Source: a bacterium
GTDB lineage: Bacteria; Bdellovibrionota_C; UBA2361; SZUA-149; JAQTWB01
Direction: 5' to 3'
Assembly: GCA_028689495.1 (NCBI GenBank)
Contig: JAQTWB010000007.1
Coordinates: forward strand, 4,178-67,828
DNA length: 63,651 bases
In this document: positions 26,580-36,302 of the stretch, one piece after another
Layout: each line of letters starts with the position of its first letter
Position numbering within the stretch: position 1 is the first letter of the stretch
Notes under the pieces: model-generated
Databases searched by the model: none
Told to the model about the DNA's origin: nothing
What the model saw: the letters and a program-made list of their open reading frames with translations, nothing else
Translations under genes and position numbers: made by a program

Positions 26580-27358
26580 CAACAAGTTCACTCCAAATCA
26601 GGGTGGCTAAACTAATCTGTGCTGCAATACTACTGCTTTCATTGGCGGGATGCAGCAAACGTTTTAACGATCTTCCGGTATTCTCATCGTTACCGATCTT
26701 TGATGCGGAAAACCAGTCAGTGGGACGGTTTAAAACGTCCTATCTTGCCGAGCAAATCGACGCGTATTATCGCGGCAACACAAATGGCCCGATTGCTATC
26801 GCCACCTTTGCTGATATCGACAACCTTTACGGTAGCTCGACTTTTGGCCGCATGCTGAGCGAACAGCTGATGAGCGAACTATCTATGCGTGGCTACAACG
26901 TGGTTGAGATTCGCCGCTCTGAAGCTATGCAGGTCATGTTTAGTCAAGGTGAATTTGCCCTGTCGCGTGAATCACAATTACTACGTAATGCCCAAGACAT
27001 TTCCGGCCTGATTGTCGGCACCTATGTCGTCTCGCCGGAACGCATATATTTAAACGCCAGACTCATCGATCCGGCAACATCGATTGTCGTTTCGGCTGGC
27101 TCGGTTGAAATGAGCAAAACTGAGGAAATTGAGAAATTACTGCGCGGCAGCAGCTTGCCACCGTCACTGGAAAGAATACCAGTGCGACATATGGGCTATA
27201 AATCAAACACGGTTCCTTATTACTGGCCATATGTGCCACCTAGAGATGGCGGAGAAGATAACCGCCCGGGTCAAGCATTACACGTCCCGGGGCCAGTTTT
27301 GCAAAACCCCAACAAACCGCCAGTCCCGGCACTGAAAGGACCTGAACGTATGTCCTAA
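26567..27358 (+). CDS. FlgO-domain outer-membrane lipoprotein
   Basis: ATG 26567 follows GGAG; the upstream ATG at 26534 is less likely. The leader ends in LAGC. Residues ~55-195 match the FlgO domain: IAIATFADIDNLYGSSTFGRMLSEQ, then MRGYNVVEIRR and an alpha/beta core ending with IYLNARLIDPATSIVVSAGS. FlgO is needed for sheathed or outer-membrane flagellar parts in Vibrio; relatives act in other envelope systems. The C-terminal 60 residues are Pro-rich. Its 5' end overlaps the divergent lipoprotein gene by about 13 bp. Confidence 0.75.
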   Translation: MYVSSTSSLQIRVAKLICAAILLLSLAGCSKRFNDLPVFSSLPIFDAENQSVGRFKTSYLAEQIDAYYRGNTNGPIAIATFADIDNLYGSSTFGRMLSEQLMSELSMRGYNVVEIRRSEAMQVMFSQGEFALSRESQLLRNAQDISGLIVGTYVVSPERIYLNARLIDPATSIVVSAGSVEMSKTEEIEKLLRGSSLPPSLERIPVRHMGYKSNTVPYYWPYVPPRDGGEDNRPGQALHVPGPVLQNPNKPPVPALKGPERMS

Positions 27359-27452
27359 ATAGCCCGGAAATTGCAGGCGGGGAATAAATTCCCCTCTGTG
27401 GAGGGGTGCCCGAAGGGCGGGGTAGTGCAAAGTGTAAACAGAGGGAGAAACC

Positions 27453-27711
27453 ACCCCGTCAGGCTGCGCCTGCCACCCCTCCGAAGGAGGGGAATTAACA
27501 TTTCGCAGCGTTGTCGATGAAAACAAACCCCCGTCAGGCTGCGCCTGCCACCCCTCCAAAGGAGGGGAATTAACATTTCGCAGCGTTGTCGATGAAAACA
27601 AACCCCCGTCAGGCTGCGCCTGCCACCCCTCCAAAGGAGGGGAATTAACATTTCGCAGCGTTGTCGATAAAAACAAACCCCCGTCAGGCTGCGCCTGCCA
27701 CACATTTTGTT
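27453..27711. repeat. 75-bp tandem array (3.4 copies)
   Basis: Units starting with CGTCAGGCTGCGCC at 27457, 27532, 27607 and 27682 are almost identical (period 75). Each contains CCCCTCC-AAA-GGAGGGG and CAGGC/GCCTG palindromes. It lies between the convergent FlgO-like and Rieske-like genes. A minus-strand frame spans it only because 75 is divisible by three. Confidence 0.9.
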
Positions 27712-27748
27712 TTCTTAGATGACCCCATAGGTAGGCCAATAAGAGTCA

Positions 27749-28567
27749 TTACTTCACATCAAGGAACTGTCGATAATCGGTCGGCGCCTGAACAGGTTCA
27801 TCGTTCTCCTTTTCTTTACCCCTCGTCCCGGTGATATCGTATTTTTGCTCAATAACTTCTTCCGTCAGGGGTGTTCCGTGCCAATAACCCTTGGAGTAGT
27901 TATGCTCAAACAGGATGCTGGAGACTTCAGCGGCAATTGGCTCTTCTCCCGCAAGCAAGCGAGACCGACGCACCTTGAGGGCACTTTCGATTTTCGGATG
28001 ATTATAACGATCCGTCTTTGATACAGGGAGACCGGTATGCATATAGATGAATAGTCCTGGCACCATCCGCTCAGAAATAGTCACCATGTCGACACCGGCG
28101 ATATCACTCTTACCATCAACCTTGATAAAGTAATCCCTGCGCAAATCTTCACGCAGGCCCACCTTAAACCAAGGCAATGGATGTCGGGCTTTGCCACCAA
28201 GCAATTCACCTTTCAAGTTCCAAGCCGAACGGCAACATGGACAGACAAGCTTTGTCTCTTCCCATGACAAATCACAGCCCTCACGCGAACAACGGGCACT
28301 CATAGCGCCCCATCCCTCGTCATCGCGAACGACCAATGCCGACGCATATTCAATTTTTTGTGCCGGAAAAAGTAAATCGCGCACCAGACCAAGACGTAAC
28401 AACCGAGGTGCAAGCTCATAACGCGCGTCGATCTTGAGCGCCATATCTTCGGCGCCAACATATCTCATCACCTGACCCAGCTCATCACGACAACCAGCAA
28501 CCAGCGGCAAAGTTCCCGCAGCAGCAACAAGATGCCCCAACCTGATAAGTGCATTTCGTCTATCCAC
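27749..28567 (-). CDS. Rieske-like lipoprotein with altered cluster ligands
   Basis: A DRRNALIRLG leader with LPLVAGC suggests a twin-arginine lipoprotein (Cys26). The region at ~92-135 aligns with Rieske [2Fe-2S] domains (CTH...C and CPCHGS), but reads RCSREGC and CPCCRS: the first His site is Arg/Ser and the second His is Cys. Up to five Cys remain. It could bind zinc or an all-Cys cluster, or be degenerate. The last 100 residues contain a DITGTRGKEKENDEP tail. It follows thrS by 24 bp. Confidence 0.6.
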   Translation of the reverse strand: MDRRNALIRLGHLVAAAGTLPLVAGCRDELGQVMRYVGAEDMALKIDARYELAPRLLRLGLVRDLLFPAQKIEYASALVVRDDEGWGAMSARCSREGCDLSWEETKLVCPCCRSAWNLKGELLGGKARHPLPWFKVGLREDLRRDYFIKVDGKSDIAGVDMVTISERMVPGLFIYMHTGLPVSKTDRYNHPKIESALKVRRSRLLAGEEPIAAEVSSILFEHNYSKGYWHGTPLTEEVIEQKYDITGTRGKEKENDEPVQAPTDYRQFLDVK

Positions 28568-28591
28568 TAATCCTCCGCTTGCAATTTGCTG

Positions 28592-30388
28592 CTATAGCTC
28601 AATATCGGCAAAATTATCCATCGTCCGGGCACTACGCATGGTCTTCAATTTTTCAGAAAACTCGGCAAAAGGCAGATTGCGCTGCTCTTTCACCGCATAT
28701 CGCCGCCAAGTTACAGTGTTGTGCTCCTCTTCCTCGCCACCAACAATCAACATATTAGGTATCTTGCTGGTTACGGCTTTCCTGATGCGCTTGTTAAAAG
28801 AATCATCGCTGTGATCGACATCAACCCGAAAAAGCTCATTCCTCAAGGACTTTGAAAGGGACTCGGCATAATCAGCAAACTTGCTGGCGACCGGGATAAT
28901 ACGAACCTGCAGAGGCGACATCCAGGTTGGAAAAGCACCGCCAAAATGTTCGATCAGAAAGGCAATAAAACGTTCGTGAGTGCCAAGTGGCGCCCGATGG
29001 ATAATATACGGACGGTGCTGTGCTCCATCTTCGCCAACATAAGACAAATCAAAACGCTCGGGCATGGCGAAATCAAGCTGATTCGTCGAAGCAGTTTCCT
29101 CGCGCCCAATGACATTCTTAATCTGAAAATCAACTTTAGGGCCATAAAACGCCGCTTCGCCCTTTCGCTCGTCATAGCGCAGACCCATTTCGTCGAGCAC
29201 TTCGCGCAAAATATTTTCGCTGGACTGCCAGGCATGTTCATTGTCGACGTATTTATCTTTATTTGCCGGATCATGGAGCGACAAACGCATCCAGTAATCA
29301 CTCAATCTGAACTTGTCGTAATAAAGGGTATGCAAATCGAGAACACTGCGAAATTCCTCTCTCAGTTTCTCCGGCTGAGTGTAAATATGCGCATCGTTCA
29401 TGCTCAACATACGAACACGCAGCAAGCCGGCCAGAGCTCCTGAATCTTCATAGCGGTAACATTCACCGTATTCAGTTAATCGAAGTGGCAGCTCCCGATA
29501 ACTGCGCGGCCTACTTCGGTAAATCATGTGGTGATGAGGACAGTTCATCGGCTTCAAATAATACTCTTCTTCATCAATAATCATCGGCGGATACATCCCG
29601 TCCTTGTAATAAGGCAGATGACCAGAAGTGTAATAAAGCTTGGACTTGGTGATGTGCGGAGTATGAACTCGCTGATAACCAGCACGGAATTCAACCTCTT
29701 CTGCTAATTTTTCCAGCTCATCGCGCAACACCGTCCCGTTTGGCAACCAAAGCGGAAGTCCCGGCCCGACTTCATCGACGATAGTGTAATATTCCAGCTC
29801 AGCGCCAAGCTTGCGATGGTCTCGTTGTCGCGCCAGCTCCCGCTGTGCTTCAAACTCCTTCAACTCTTTCTTGGTTGCGAACGCCAAGGCGTAAAGACGG
29901 GTAAGCTGCGGACGCTTTTCGTCTCCGCGCCAGTATGCTCCGGCAATCGAATCAATTTTGAAACCATCGCGTGGCAACATTCCGGTATGCTCAACATGAG
30001 GTCCGCGGCACATATCTTCAAAAGGTCCATTACGATAAAAACCGAGCGTAGTTTCACCCTGAGAAGCAAGCTCATGGGCATATTCAACTTTATAAACCTC
30101 TCCCTGCTCCTCAAGCCGTCCCACCGCTTCAGCGACACTGCGATCGCAGTGTTCAAAAACTTGACGCTCTTTAATGATATTGCGCATTCGCTCTTCAATA
30201 TCCGGCAAATCATCCGGCGTAATCGGCTCTTCCAGGTCAAAATCGTAATAAAAACCATTCGCTATCGGTGGGCCAAAAGCAAGTCGCGCCTTTGGTCGAA
30301 TCTGCAACACTGCCTGTGCCATAACATGGGCCAGGGAATGACGAATTTTATAAAGATTCTCGTCCTGAAATGACTTCTCTTCACACAT
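28592..30388 (-). CDS. thrS: Threonyl-tRNA synthetase (no N-terminal TGS domain)
   Basis: ThrRS charges tRNA-Thr. The 598-residue protein begins directly with the editing domain: the YKIRHSLAHVMAQAV zinc-related HxxxH and the later PHV pair. It then has the catalytic core with MNCPHHHMIYR (zinc Cys), a motif 2 of YRYEDSGALAGLLRVRMLSMNDAHIY and motif 3 GTHERFIAFLIEHFGG, and an anticodon-binding domain. The usual ~60-residue TGS domain is missing, and infC/rpmI/rplT are not downstream; the Rieske-like gene follows instead. It probably has no T-box in the short 57-bp 5' gap. Confidence 0.97.
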   Translation of the reverse strand: MCEEKSFQDENLYKIRHSLAHVMAQAVLQIRPKARLAFGPPIANGFYYDFDLEEPITPDDLPDIEERMRNIIKERQVFEHCDRSVAEAVGRLEEQGEVYKVEYAHELASQGETTLGFYRNGPFEDMCRGPHVEHTGMLPRDGFKIDSIAGAYWRGDEKRPQLTRLYALAFATKKELKEFEAQRELARQRDHRKLGAELEYYTIVDEVGPGLPLWLPNGTVLRDELEKLAEEVEFRAGYQRVHTPHITKSKLYYTSGHLPYYKDGMYPPMIIDEEEYYLKPMNCPHHHMIYRSRPRSYRELPLRLTEYGECYRYEDSGALAGLLRVRMLSMNDAHIYTQPEKLREEFRSVLDLHTLYYDKFRLSDYWMRLSLHDPANKDKYVDNEHAWQSSENILREVLDEMGLRYDERKGEAAFYGPKVDFQIKNVIGREETASTNQLDFAMPERFDLSYVGEDGAQHRPYIIHRAPLGTHERFIAFLIEHFGGAFPTWMSPLQVRIIPVASKFADYAESLSKSLRNELFRVDVDHSDDSFNKRIRKAVTSKIPNMLIVGGEEEEHNTVTWRRYAVKEQRNLPFAEFSEKLKTMRSARTMDNFADIEL

Positions 30389-30445
30389 AAAAACACCGAA
30401 TATACCGCTTCAATTTAATCAAAGAAAAGATGGGGATAAAATGCC

Positions 30446-31597
30446 CTACAACGCCTCAACCAGTAAAGACGTAGCTTCTCCTCCGCCATTGCATATTGCC
30501 GCGCAACCAGTCTTAAGTCCCAGTCTCCGCAGTTGATGAACCAGTGTTACCACAATTCTCGCACCGCTGGCACCAATTGGATGGCCCAAGGCGATAGCTC
30601 CGCCACAAACATTGATCTTCTCAAAAGGCACGTTCATCGTCCTTTGAAAATGAAGCGGGACCACGGCGAAGGCCTCATTAATTTCAAACAAATCAACCTG
30701 AGTTATACATACCCCCGCTCGTTTCAACACATCATCCACAGCCATTACCGGAGCCGTCGTGAACCACTCCGGCGCTGCCGAATGCCAGCCTGCAGCAACT
30801 ATCCTGGCAAGTGGAGTAAGATTGAGCCTATTGACAGCTTCGGCACTTGCCAAAAGAACTGCGGCGGCGCCATCACTCAATGAGGAGGCATTAGCTGCCG
30901 TGATTGTTCCATCACTGGAAAAGGCAGGTTTTAAAGTGGTGAATTTATCAAGACGTCCCCGACCTGGCTCCTCGTCGGCGGTAATCATCAAAGAAGTATC
31001 AAGCTCTGCCTGAAAATGACCCGAGCCCGTTGCCAACAAGGCTCGTTCATAGCTCAACCGGGCAAATGCATCCTGATCTTCGCGAGAAATGACATGCGTC
31101 CTGGCACAAAGCTCTCCGGCTAACCCCATGTGAAAATCGTGATAAGGATCCCAAAGCCCATCATGGACAACACTGTCAATCACCTCCCCCTGGCCAAGAC
31201 GAACTCCCGCTCGCAATCCCGGCAACAAATGCGGTGACCGCGACATGCTCTCCATTCCACCGGCAACAACAAGTTCAGCATTACCGAGTAGAACTTCATT
31301 AACCCCAAGCTGAATCGCTTTAAGTCCCGAGCTACAGACCTTGTTAACCGTCAGTGCTGAAGCAGAATCTGGAAGCCCCGCCGCCCGCGCAGCCTGCCTC
31401 GCCGGCGCCTGCCCTTGTCCGGCAGTCAATACCGAACCAAAAATTACCTGCGTGACCTCACCTTTTAACTCTGGCGAATCACCCAACATGCCATTAATTG
31501 CCGCCGCCCCAAGCTGAACCGCTGTCGAGGTAGCGAGACCACCAAGAAAGCTGCCTATAGGCGTACGTTTAGCTGAACAAATATAGACTTCGCACAT
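30446..31597 (-). CDS. Thiolase (acetyl-CoA acetyltransferase family)
   Basis: ATG 31597 is preferred to an upstream TTG. The 383-residue protein has all thiolase signatures: nucleophile in NKVCSSGLKA (Cys ~89), GGMESMSRSP, GHPIGASGAR with His ~345, and the CxGGG proton-transfer Cys CNGGGEATS near 375. It either condenses two acetyl-CoA molecules or cleaves beta-ketoacyl-CoA. No hydroxyacyl-CoA dehydrogenase is adjacent. It is upstream of thrS on the same strand with a 57-bp gap. Confidence 0.93.
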   Translation of the reverse strand: MCEVYICSAKRTPIGSFLGGLATSTAVQLGAAAINGMLGDSPELKGEVTQVIFGSVLTAGQGQAPARQAARAAGLPDSASALTVNKVCSSGLKAIQLGVNEVLLGNAELVVAGGMESMSRSPHLLPGLRAGVRLGQGEVIDSVVHDGLWDPYHDFHMGLAGELCARTHVISREDQDAFARLSYERALLATGSGHFQAELDTSLMITADEEPGRGRLDKFTTLKPAFSSDGTITAANASSLSDGAAAVLLASAEAVNRLNLTPLARIVAAGWHSAAPEWFTTAPVMAVDDVLKRAGVCITQVDLFEINEAFAVVPLHFQRTMNVPFEKINVCGGAIALGHPIGASGARIVVTLVHQLRRLGLKTGCAAICNGGGEATSLLVEAL

Positions 31598-31693
31598 ATG
31601 GAATCCGGCCAATACTGATGTTTGAATGGTAGAGCATAAGAACCTACAACATCATTGCCAAAATATTTCCGCCTCACAACCAACAAAAAACAA

Positions 31694-31718
31694 AAAAGGG
31701 ACCACAAGGGTCCCTTTT
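31694..31718 (-). terminator. Intrinsic terminator of the PEP-CTERM gene
   Basis: On the minus strand AAAAGGGACC-CTTGT-GGTCCC is followed by TTTTTTG. It lies 42 bp past the stop of the PEP-CTERM gene. Confidence 0.88.
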
Positions 31719-31759
31719 CAAGCTGTAACGTCAGTCAGTTCAAAAGAACAACCGGCGTG

Positions 31760-32425
31760 TTACGCCTGCGCCTTGCGTTTACGCGCAGCAGCCAAACCAA
31801 TCAAGCCACTACCAAGCAAGGCCATTGTCGCAGGTTCTGGCACTGGAGCAGCATTGTTAAGTCCGGCAATTACAGCAATTGATGGAGTGGTCTGACAAAT
31901 ATTCCCGTGATAAAGCGGATTCAAGCCAACAACCATGTTTGAAAGCATCGCACCAGCGGCAAGACCAAAGTCATCGAGATTAACGAGAGCGACGTTGATA
32001 CTGAAACCACCAACCGGTGTGTAATAGCCTGTGCGCACCGGAGAATAATTTTTCTCGACTCCATTAAGCGCGAGTGAAATTGTAAAAGCATCAGGATGAC
32101 CGAGTTCAAAAATAACAATGTCATTACCACTGCCATTTACAATGGCATTATCGGTAAAACCAACCTGCAGATAGGAATCAGGAGTGAAGGTATAAGCAAA
32201 GGTATTGATGTTGCCACCAGTAACAGCAGCTTCTACCTGTTCGAAAGTCGCAACTGGCTGAGCTGCGCCACCGACAGTCGTATGAAAAACACCGCTTGAA
32301 CTTGTTAGCACATCGGCAAAATCTGTGTCCTGGAAAGTCTTGCCGGCAATTACCGTAGTCGCCGAAACATCGACTGTGTAAAGAAAAATGACGAGAAAGA
32401 AAAAGAGGGTCTTGGGATATTTCAT
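31760..32425 (-). CDS. PEP-CTERM sorting-domain secreted protein
   Basis: ATG 32425 has GGAG seven bases before it; an upstream TTG would add two residues. The 221-residue protein has an N-terminal signal peptide, a secreted beta-rich domain, and a C-terminal tail PVPEPATMALLGSGLIGLAA with terminal basic cluster, the PEP-CTERM signal recognised by exosortase. Such proteins are linked with exopolysaccharide and biofilm. No exosortase (xrtA) is in the window. Function of the mature domain is unknown. It has its own terminator. Confidence 0.88.
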   Translation of the reverse strand: MKYPKTLFFFLVIFLYTVDVSATTVIAGKTFQDTDFADVLTSSSGVFHTTVGGAAQPVATFEQVEAAVTGGNINTFAYTFTPDSYLQVGFTDNAIVNGSGNDIVIFELGHPDAFTISLALNGVEKNYSPVRTGYYTPVGGFSINVALVNLDDFGLAAGAMLSNMVVGLNPLYHGNICQTTPSIAVIAGLNNAAPVPEPATMALLGSGLIGLAAARKRKAQA

Positions 32426-32566
32426 AATCAACTCCGAACTGCTGATGCCCTGGAGACTGGTCTCGTGCGGGCGGTTACTACTTTACAGTTGAAGTGGGGA
32501 ATACACCGATGCCAAGCAAAAGACAAGCACGCAGGTCAAGATTTATTTACGAAATGCAATTCTTCC

Positions 32567-32716
32567 CTATTCTTTGTCCCCTGTCTCAATATCGATTGGG
32601 GCATGCATATGTTCAGCGACTGCGGGTTTGAGCAGAAAACGATAAAAGCAAAAGGCAGTCAGACTGATAACAAACCCTATCGAGCCCAACATGAATATCC
32701 AGCCTGCCGTAGTCAT
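32567..32716 (-). CDS. Small single-pass partner of the NSS symporter (MetS-like)
   Basis: The ATG at 32716 overlaps the symporter stop (ATGA). The 49-residue product is one membrane helix (about residues 4-25) with a short polar tail. Small MetS subunits next to NSS-type MetP transporters are known in actinobacteria; the position and shape match, but the sequence is too short for certainty. Coupling by ATGA supports translation. Confidence 0.55.
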   Translation of the reverse strand: MTTAGWIFMLGSIGFVISLTAFCFYRFLLKPAVAEHMHAPIDIETGDKE

Positions 32717-34317
32717 AATCCATCCTCCAGGGACTCTCCATCCCAGCTCACTGTATCCCAACGTTCGGAAGCGATATGGATAAGTAACAGAATAAACAGG
32801 AAAAAAACGCCAATGAGACATACTGCATAAAGCGGGACTCCACCTTCGCCAAGAGTCTGCCAATACTTGGGCACATTCTGTTTACACCAAAAAACAAACA
32901 CTGTGAGCAAATATGCCGGCGATACATACTTGATAATAAAAGAAAAAATTCGCGGAATCCTCATTTCGGCACCTCGGTGAGCCGCCTCCATCCCCTTCTC
33001 TATGCCAAGGCCCCAGCCAAAGAGAATCACCTGCATGGTTGCCAGAACAAAAACAAAAAAGGTGCCCACCCAAAAATCCATCGTATCCAGTGCAAGCATT
33101 CCCTTGGAAAAATAAATGACAAAAAGAGAGCCAAGCGCGGTCAACAGCCCGAGCAAAGCAACCGAAGCCCGGCGCTTCAACTGCAAACCTTCCTCCAGGA
33201 ATGCAATCGCCGGCTGCAGCATGGAAATCGAACTGGTAATCGCCGCAAGAAAAAGCATGAAGAACCAGAGAAAGCCAAACACCCGCCCGGCAGGCATATA
33301 CTCAAAAACTATCGGCAGGGTGTTGAAGCCCAGGCCAAAGGTTGAGCCAACCGCTCCAGCTGCACCAAGAAACATGAAGGCTGCCGGAATTGTAATCAGC
33401 CCCCCGAGGCAAACTTCAAAAAATTCATTAATCGACGATGCCGTCAGACCGGAAAGCACTACATCGTCATCGCGCTTAAGATAACTTGCGTAATTGATAA
33501 TCACCCCGAGACCGACCGAAAGGCTGAAGAAAATCTGTCCGGTTGCGGCAAGCCAGACTCCAGAATTGCCCAATGTCATCCACCAGGGACCACCATCAGC
33601 CGCAGGCTTGGGATTCCACATAAAGCCAAGACCATTTAATAATGTGCGATCAGGGAACTCCGGTGTCGCCACATCAAGCGTCAACACGCGAATCAAAACT
33701 GCAAAGGCGCATAGTCCCATCATCGGCATTGCCCATTTGCAAAATGTCTCAACCCCCTTGGAGATCCCGTTGAAAATCAAAATAAAGTTGATGACAAAAA
33801 CACCTCCCCACAAAAGAAGGCGATTCGGCACGAGTCCTTCACTCAGGAAACCGTCCTGGTTCATGCCAACAAAGCTATCAAAAAAAGCCGAACTTCGTGC
33901 CGTGTAATCCGCCGGATTTTCACCGAGATCAATCATCCCGAAAGCATAACTAAGGGCATAACCCAGACACCAGGACTCGATAACAATGTAATACATGTAA
34001 ATTATCAGCGGCACGATAATGCCGACAACGCCGAGATATCGCCAGAAACGGTTCCGACCCACTGCGCCAAAAATCGCCGGACAGGAATGAAAACCAAAAC
34101 GACCGCCTTCACGGCCCATCGACCATTCAACCCAGCAGATTGGAATTCCCAAAAGAATGAAAGCGATAAAATAGGGGATCATGAAAGTCCCCCCGCCATT
34201 ATTGGCCACCTGACCGGGGAAACGAAGAAAATTACCAAGTCCTACTGCCGAACCGGCTACAGCAAGGATTACTCCCAGCCGGCTGCCCCAGCCATCTACT
34301 TTTTTGCTATCTGACAT
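32713..34317 (-). CDS. Sodium:neurotransmitter symporter family (NSS) transporter
   Basis: The 534-residue membrane protein has about 12 helices. Helix 1 carries the sodium/substrate signature [21 protein letters not shown] with the unwound Gly-Ser region, and helices 6-8 contain [19 protein letters not shown]. Relatives import amino acids (leucine, methionine, alanine, tryptophan) with sodium. Gene starts with [13 protein letters not shown]. It probably works with the 49-residue protein that overlaps its stop. Substrate is not predictable from the sequence. Confidence 0.93.
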   Translation of the reverse strand: MSDSKKVDGWGSRLGVILAVAGSAVGLGNFLRFPGQVANNGGGTFMIPYFIAFILLGIPICWVEWSMGREGGRFGFHSCPAIFGAVGRNRFWRYLGVVGIIVPLIIYMYYIVIESWCLGYALSYAFGMIDLGENPADYTARSSAFFDSFVGMNQDGFLSEGLVPNRLLLWGGVFVINFILIFNGISKGVETFCKWAMPMMGLCAFAVLIRVLTLDVATPEFPDRTLLNGLGFMWNPKPAADGGPWWMTLGNSGVWLAATGQIFFSLSVGLGVIINYASYLKRDDDVVLSGLTASSINEFFEVCLGGLITIPAAFMFLGAAGAVGSTFGLGFNTLPIVFEYMPAGRVFGFLWFFMLFLAAITSSISMLQPAIAFLEEGLQLKRRASVALLGLLTALGSLFVIYFSKGMLALDTMDFWVGTFFVFVLATMQVILFGWGLGIEKGMEAAHRGAEMRIPRIFSFIIKYVSPAYLLTVFVFWCKQNVPKYWQTLGEGGVPLYAVCLIGVFFLFILLLIHIASERWDTVSWDGESLEDGL

Positions 34318-34402
34318 GCACGAAAGCCCCCGGGCGAAATTATCTCGGCGAAGTTATCTTGTCAGGGTCAATACTCGACCCAGACAAATCGATTTAAAGG
34401 AA

Positions 34403-35140
34403 CTACTTAATATCGAAACTCTGGTTCTGCGGAAAAAACAAAGCTCGCAACCGCTTTGCATCTTCTCCCTTTAATTCGGCCAGTCTGTCAACCGCCATTT
34501 CCAGAACCTGCTCAGCGGATTGACGGTCCCGAGTCGTAAATTTACGCGCATCCCACTGATGCAAACAGGCAGAAATCGACCACATGGCGTCAGCAATTTT
34601 CTCGGCATTATCTGACTCATTGACCATTTCAATATCGCGGCCGTGCTCTTTGAGAAAATCTTCCGAAAAAGAAATCACCTGGGTCGACATACTGTAAAGG
34701 AAATAAAGACCCCCGACGCCAAGACCGGCAAGAAGAACAACGATACTTGTATACGATCCGTTGAGCAGCAACAGCAGGGAAACAGTTGCCAATGCGACAA
34801 CTGGGGCATTGAGGTATGACTGGAGCGACTTGCGCTTGCCAAACGAAGAAAAATTTACTGGCGCAAAAGCCGCAGTCCCAGCCGAAGACGAAGATACCTG
34901 AGACCCTGCCGCCAAAGCGGAGCCTTCACCTTGCGCCGCTACCACATCGCGAACCCGCCGCGGTTTACTGCGGCCGACACCAAACATGCTGCCCAGCTGA
35001 GCAGAGGAAATGTTGAAAAATTGGGCGCCAGTTACACCCCGCCTGACCATACGATCAGAGAACTTTCCGACCTTGGCCTGCCTGACCGGTTTCTTTGGTA
35101 GCTTCTTCTTGCCCGGCTGTATGGCTTTTTTCTTGTTCAT
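34403..35140 (-). CDS. Hypothetical membrane protein (245 aa)
   Basis: The N-terminal ~60 residues are very Lys/Arg-rich, then a low-complexity Ala/Ser region. Two close hydrophobic segments lie at about 118-155, followed by a ~85-residue helical C-terminal domain (MWSISACLHQWDARK, EMAVDRLAELKGEDAKRLRALF). It is probably a double-span inner-membrane protein with both ends in the cytoplasm. I do not recognise it. Confidence 0.5.
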   Translation of the reverse strand: MNKKKAIQPGKKKLPKKPVRQAKVGKFSDRMVRRGVTGAQFFNISSAQLGSMFGVGRSKPRRVRDVVAAQGEGSALAAGSQVSSSSAGTAAFAPVNFSSFGKRKSLQSYLNAPVVALATVSLLLLLNGSYTSIVVLLAGLGVGGLYFLYSMSTQVISFSEDFLKEHGRDIEMVNESDNAEKIADAMWSISACLHQWDARKFTTRDRQSAEQVLEMAVDRLAELKGEDAKRLRALFFPQNQSFDIK

Positions 35141-35299
35141 AAACTTAGTGGACGAACAATGACTATACCGATTGCAGTAAAGAAAATGTTGATGTTTATA
35201 CTAATTTTCAGCTGGGCATATACCTAGCAAAAAGCCGATAGAACACGTCAACAAACTTAAAGTCAAGCGATAGGGGCGGTCACCAAAAAAGCTCAAAGA

Positions 35300-35460
35300 T
35301 CTCGGTAGGTCCACTCTAAGACAACAATTTCAGAGCATAGGGGAGGAGCCTTCCAGGCTCTTTATGCAACGCCGCAGTTACGCGCCAGGATGGCGCGTCC
35401 ACTCTAAGACAACAAATTCAGAGCATGGTGGAAGAGCCTTCCAGGCTCTTTATGAAACAT
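35300..35460 (+). repeat. REP-like tandem array, left of the transposase
   Basis: AAGAGCC-type palindromes at 35344-35362 and 35432-35450 are 88 bp apart, with CGCGCC/GGCGCG at 35381-35397 between. The unit also carries TCCACTCTAAGACAACAA. The first copy has GGAGGAGCC in place of GGAAGAGCC. Confidence 0.9.
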
Positions 35461-35697
35461 TTGTCACGAGCCCGAAGATGCAACTGTCACGTTACCTGAA
35501 CCGATATTGTTTCAATCCAGAAAAGAGTGAAAAATCTTTGATTTTTTCAACCAAAAGTTAAGACCATTTTTTGAAACGGTATCACACCCATGCCTCTCAG
35601 AGATTTACCTGAGCCTTGTACATCTTCATCGTGGTTATCTTGTCCGGTTGAGTGTCGACCCGGACAAATAATCCAGCAGCCCATACCGTCCAAATCT

Positions 35698-36300
35698 ATG
35701 GACAACACCAACAAACCGATCTGTCCTATCCGCTTCCTTGATAAATACGCTGACATTGAGATCACTAAAGGTAATCTTCCACATTGGTCTCAAAACGCTG
35801 CCACTTATTTCGTCACATTTCGCACAGCAGACTCCATCCCACAGGTTAAGCTAAAAAAATGGATCAACCAACGCAATCAATGGCTGGCTCGCCATCCGTT
35901 ACCACTAACCCAAGTTGAGACCCGAGAATTTCATCGTCTTTTCACTACACAGCTGGAACGCTGGCTGGACAACCAATATGGAGAATGCCTGCTCTCAAAT
36001 CCGTTACTGAAAAATATCGTCAAAAATTCTCTTGAATATTTTAACAACTGTCGCTACTCCCTCGATACGTTTGTGGTCATGCCGAATCACGTACACGCCA
36101 TTGTAACTCCCCATGACAATCATAAACTCCGTGACATTGTTTCATCATGGAAATCATTTACTGCAAACAAGATAAACCGGGTTACTCACCGAAATGGTCA
36201 TTTCTGGCAAAAAGAATCATTCGACCACATTATTCGAAACGAAAACCAACTTGAAAGGATAAGGGATTATATCAAGCGACATTCGGCATTTGAGAAATGA
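35698..36300 (+). CDS. REP-associated tyrosine transposase (Y1_Tnp/RAYT)
   Basis: ATG 35698 is the likely start, though an open frame extends to 35590. The 200-residue protein has the HUH motif in MPNHVHAIVTP (His pair) and the catalytic tyrosine in LERIRDYIKRHS, with GNLPHWSQNAATYFVTFR near the N-terminus, the RAYT opening. RAYTs are single-copy domesticated relatives of the IS200/IS605 transposases that act on REP palindromes. Both sides are bordered by 88-bp arrays of REP-like palindromes, the arrangement expected of a REP-RAYT pair. The C-terminus is slightly shorter than usual. Confidence 0.9.
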   Translation: MDNTNKPICPIRFLDKYADIEITKGNLPHWSQNAATYFVTFRTADSIPQVKLKKWINQRNQWLARHPLPLTQVETREFHRLFTTQLERWLDNQYGECLLSNPLLKNIVKNSLEYFNNCRYSLDTFVVMPNHVHAIVTPHDNHKLRDIVSSWKSFTANKINRVTHRNGHFWQKESFDHIIRNENQLERIRDYIKRHSAFEK

Positions 36301-36302
36301 CT

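Noticed and set aside
27278-27739. Minus frame with 25-residue repeats
   Set aside because: It exists only because the 75-bp unit is divisible by three; internal content is palindromic DNA.
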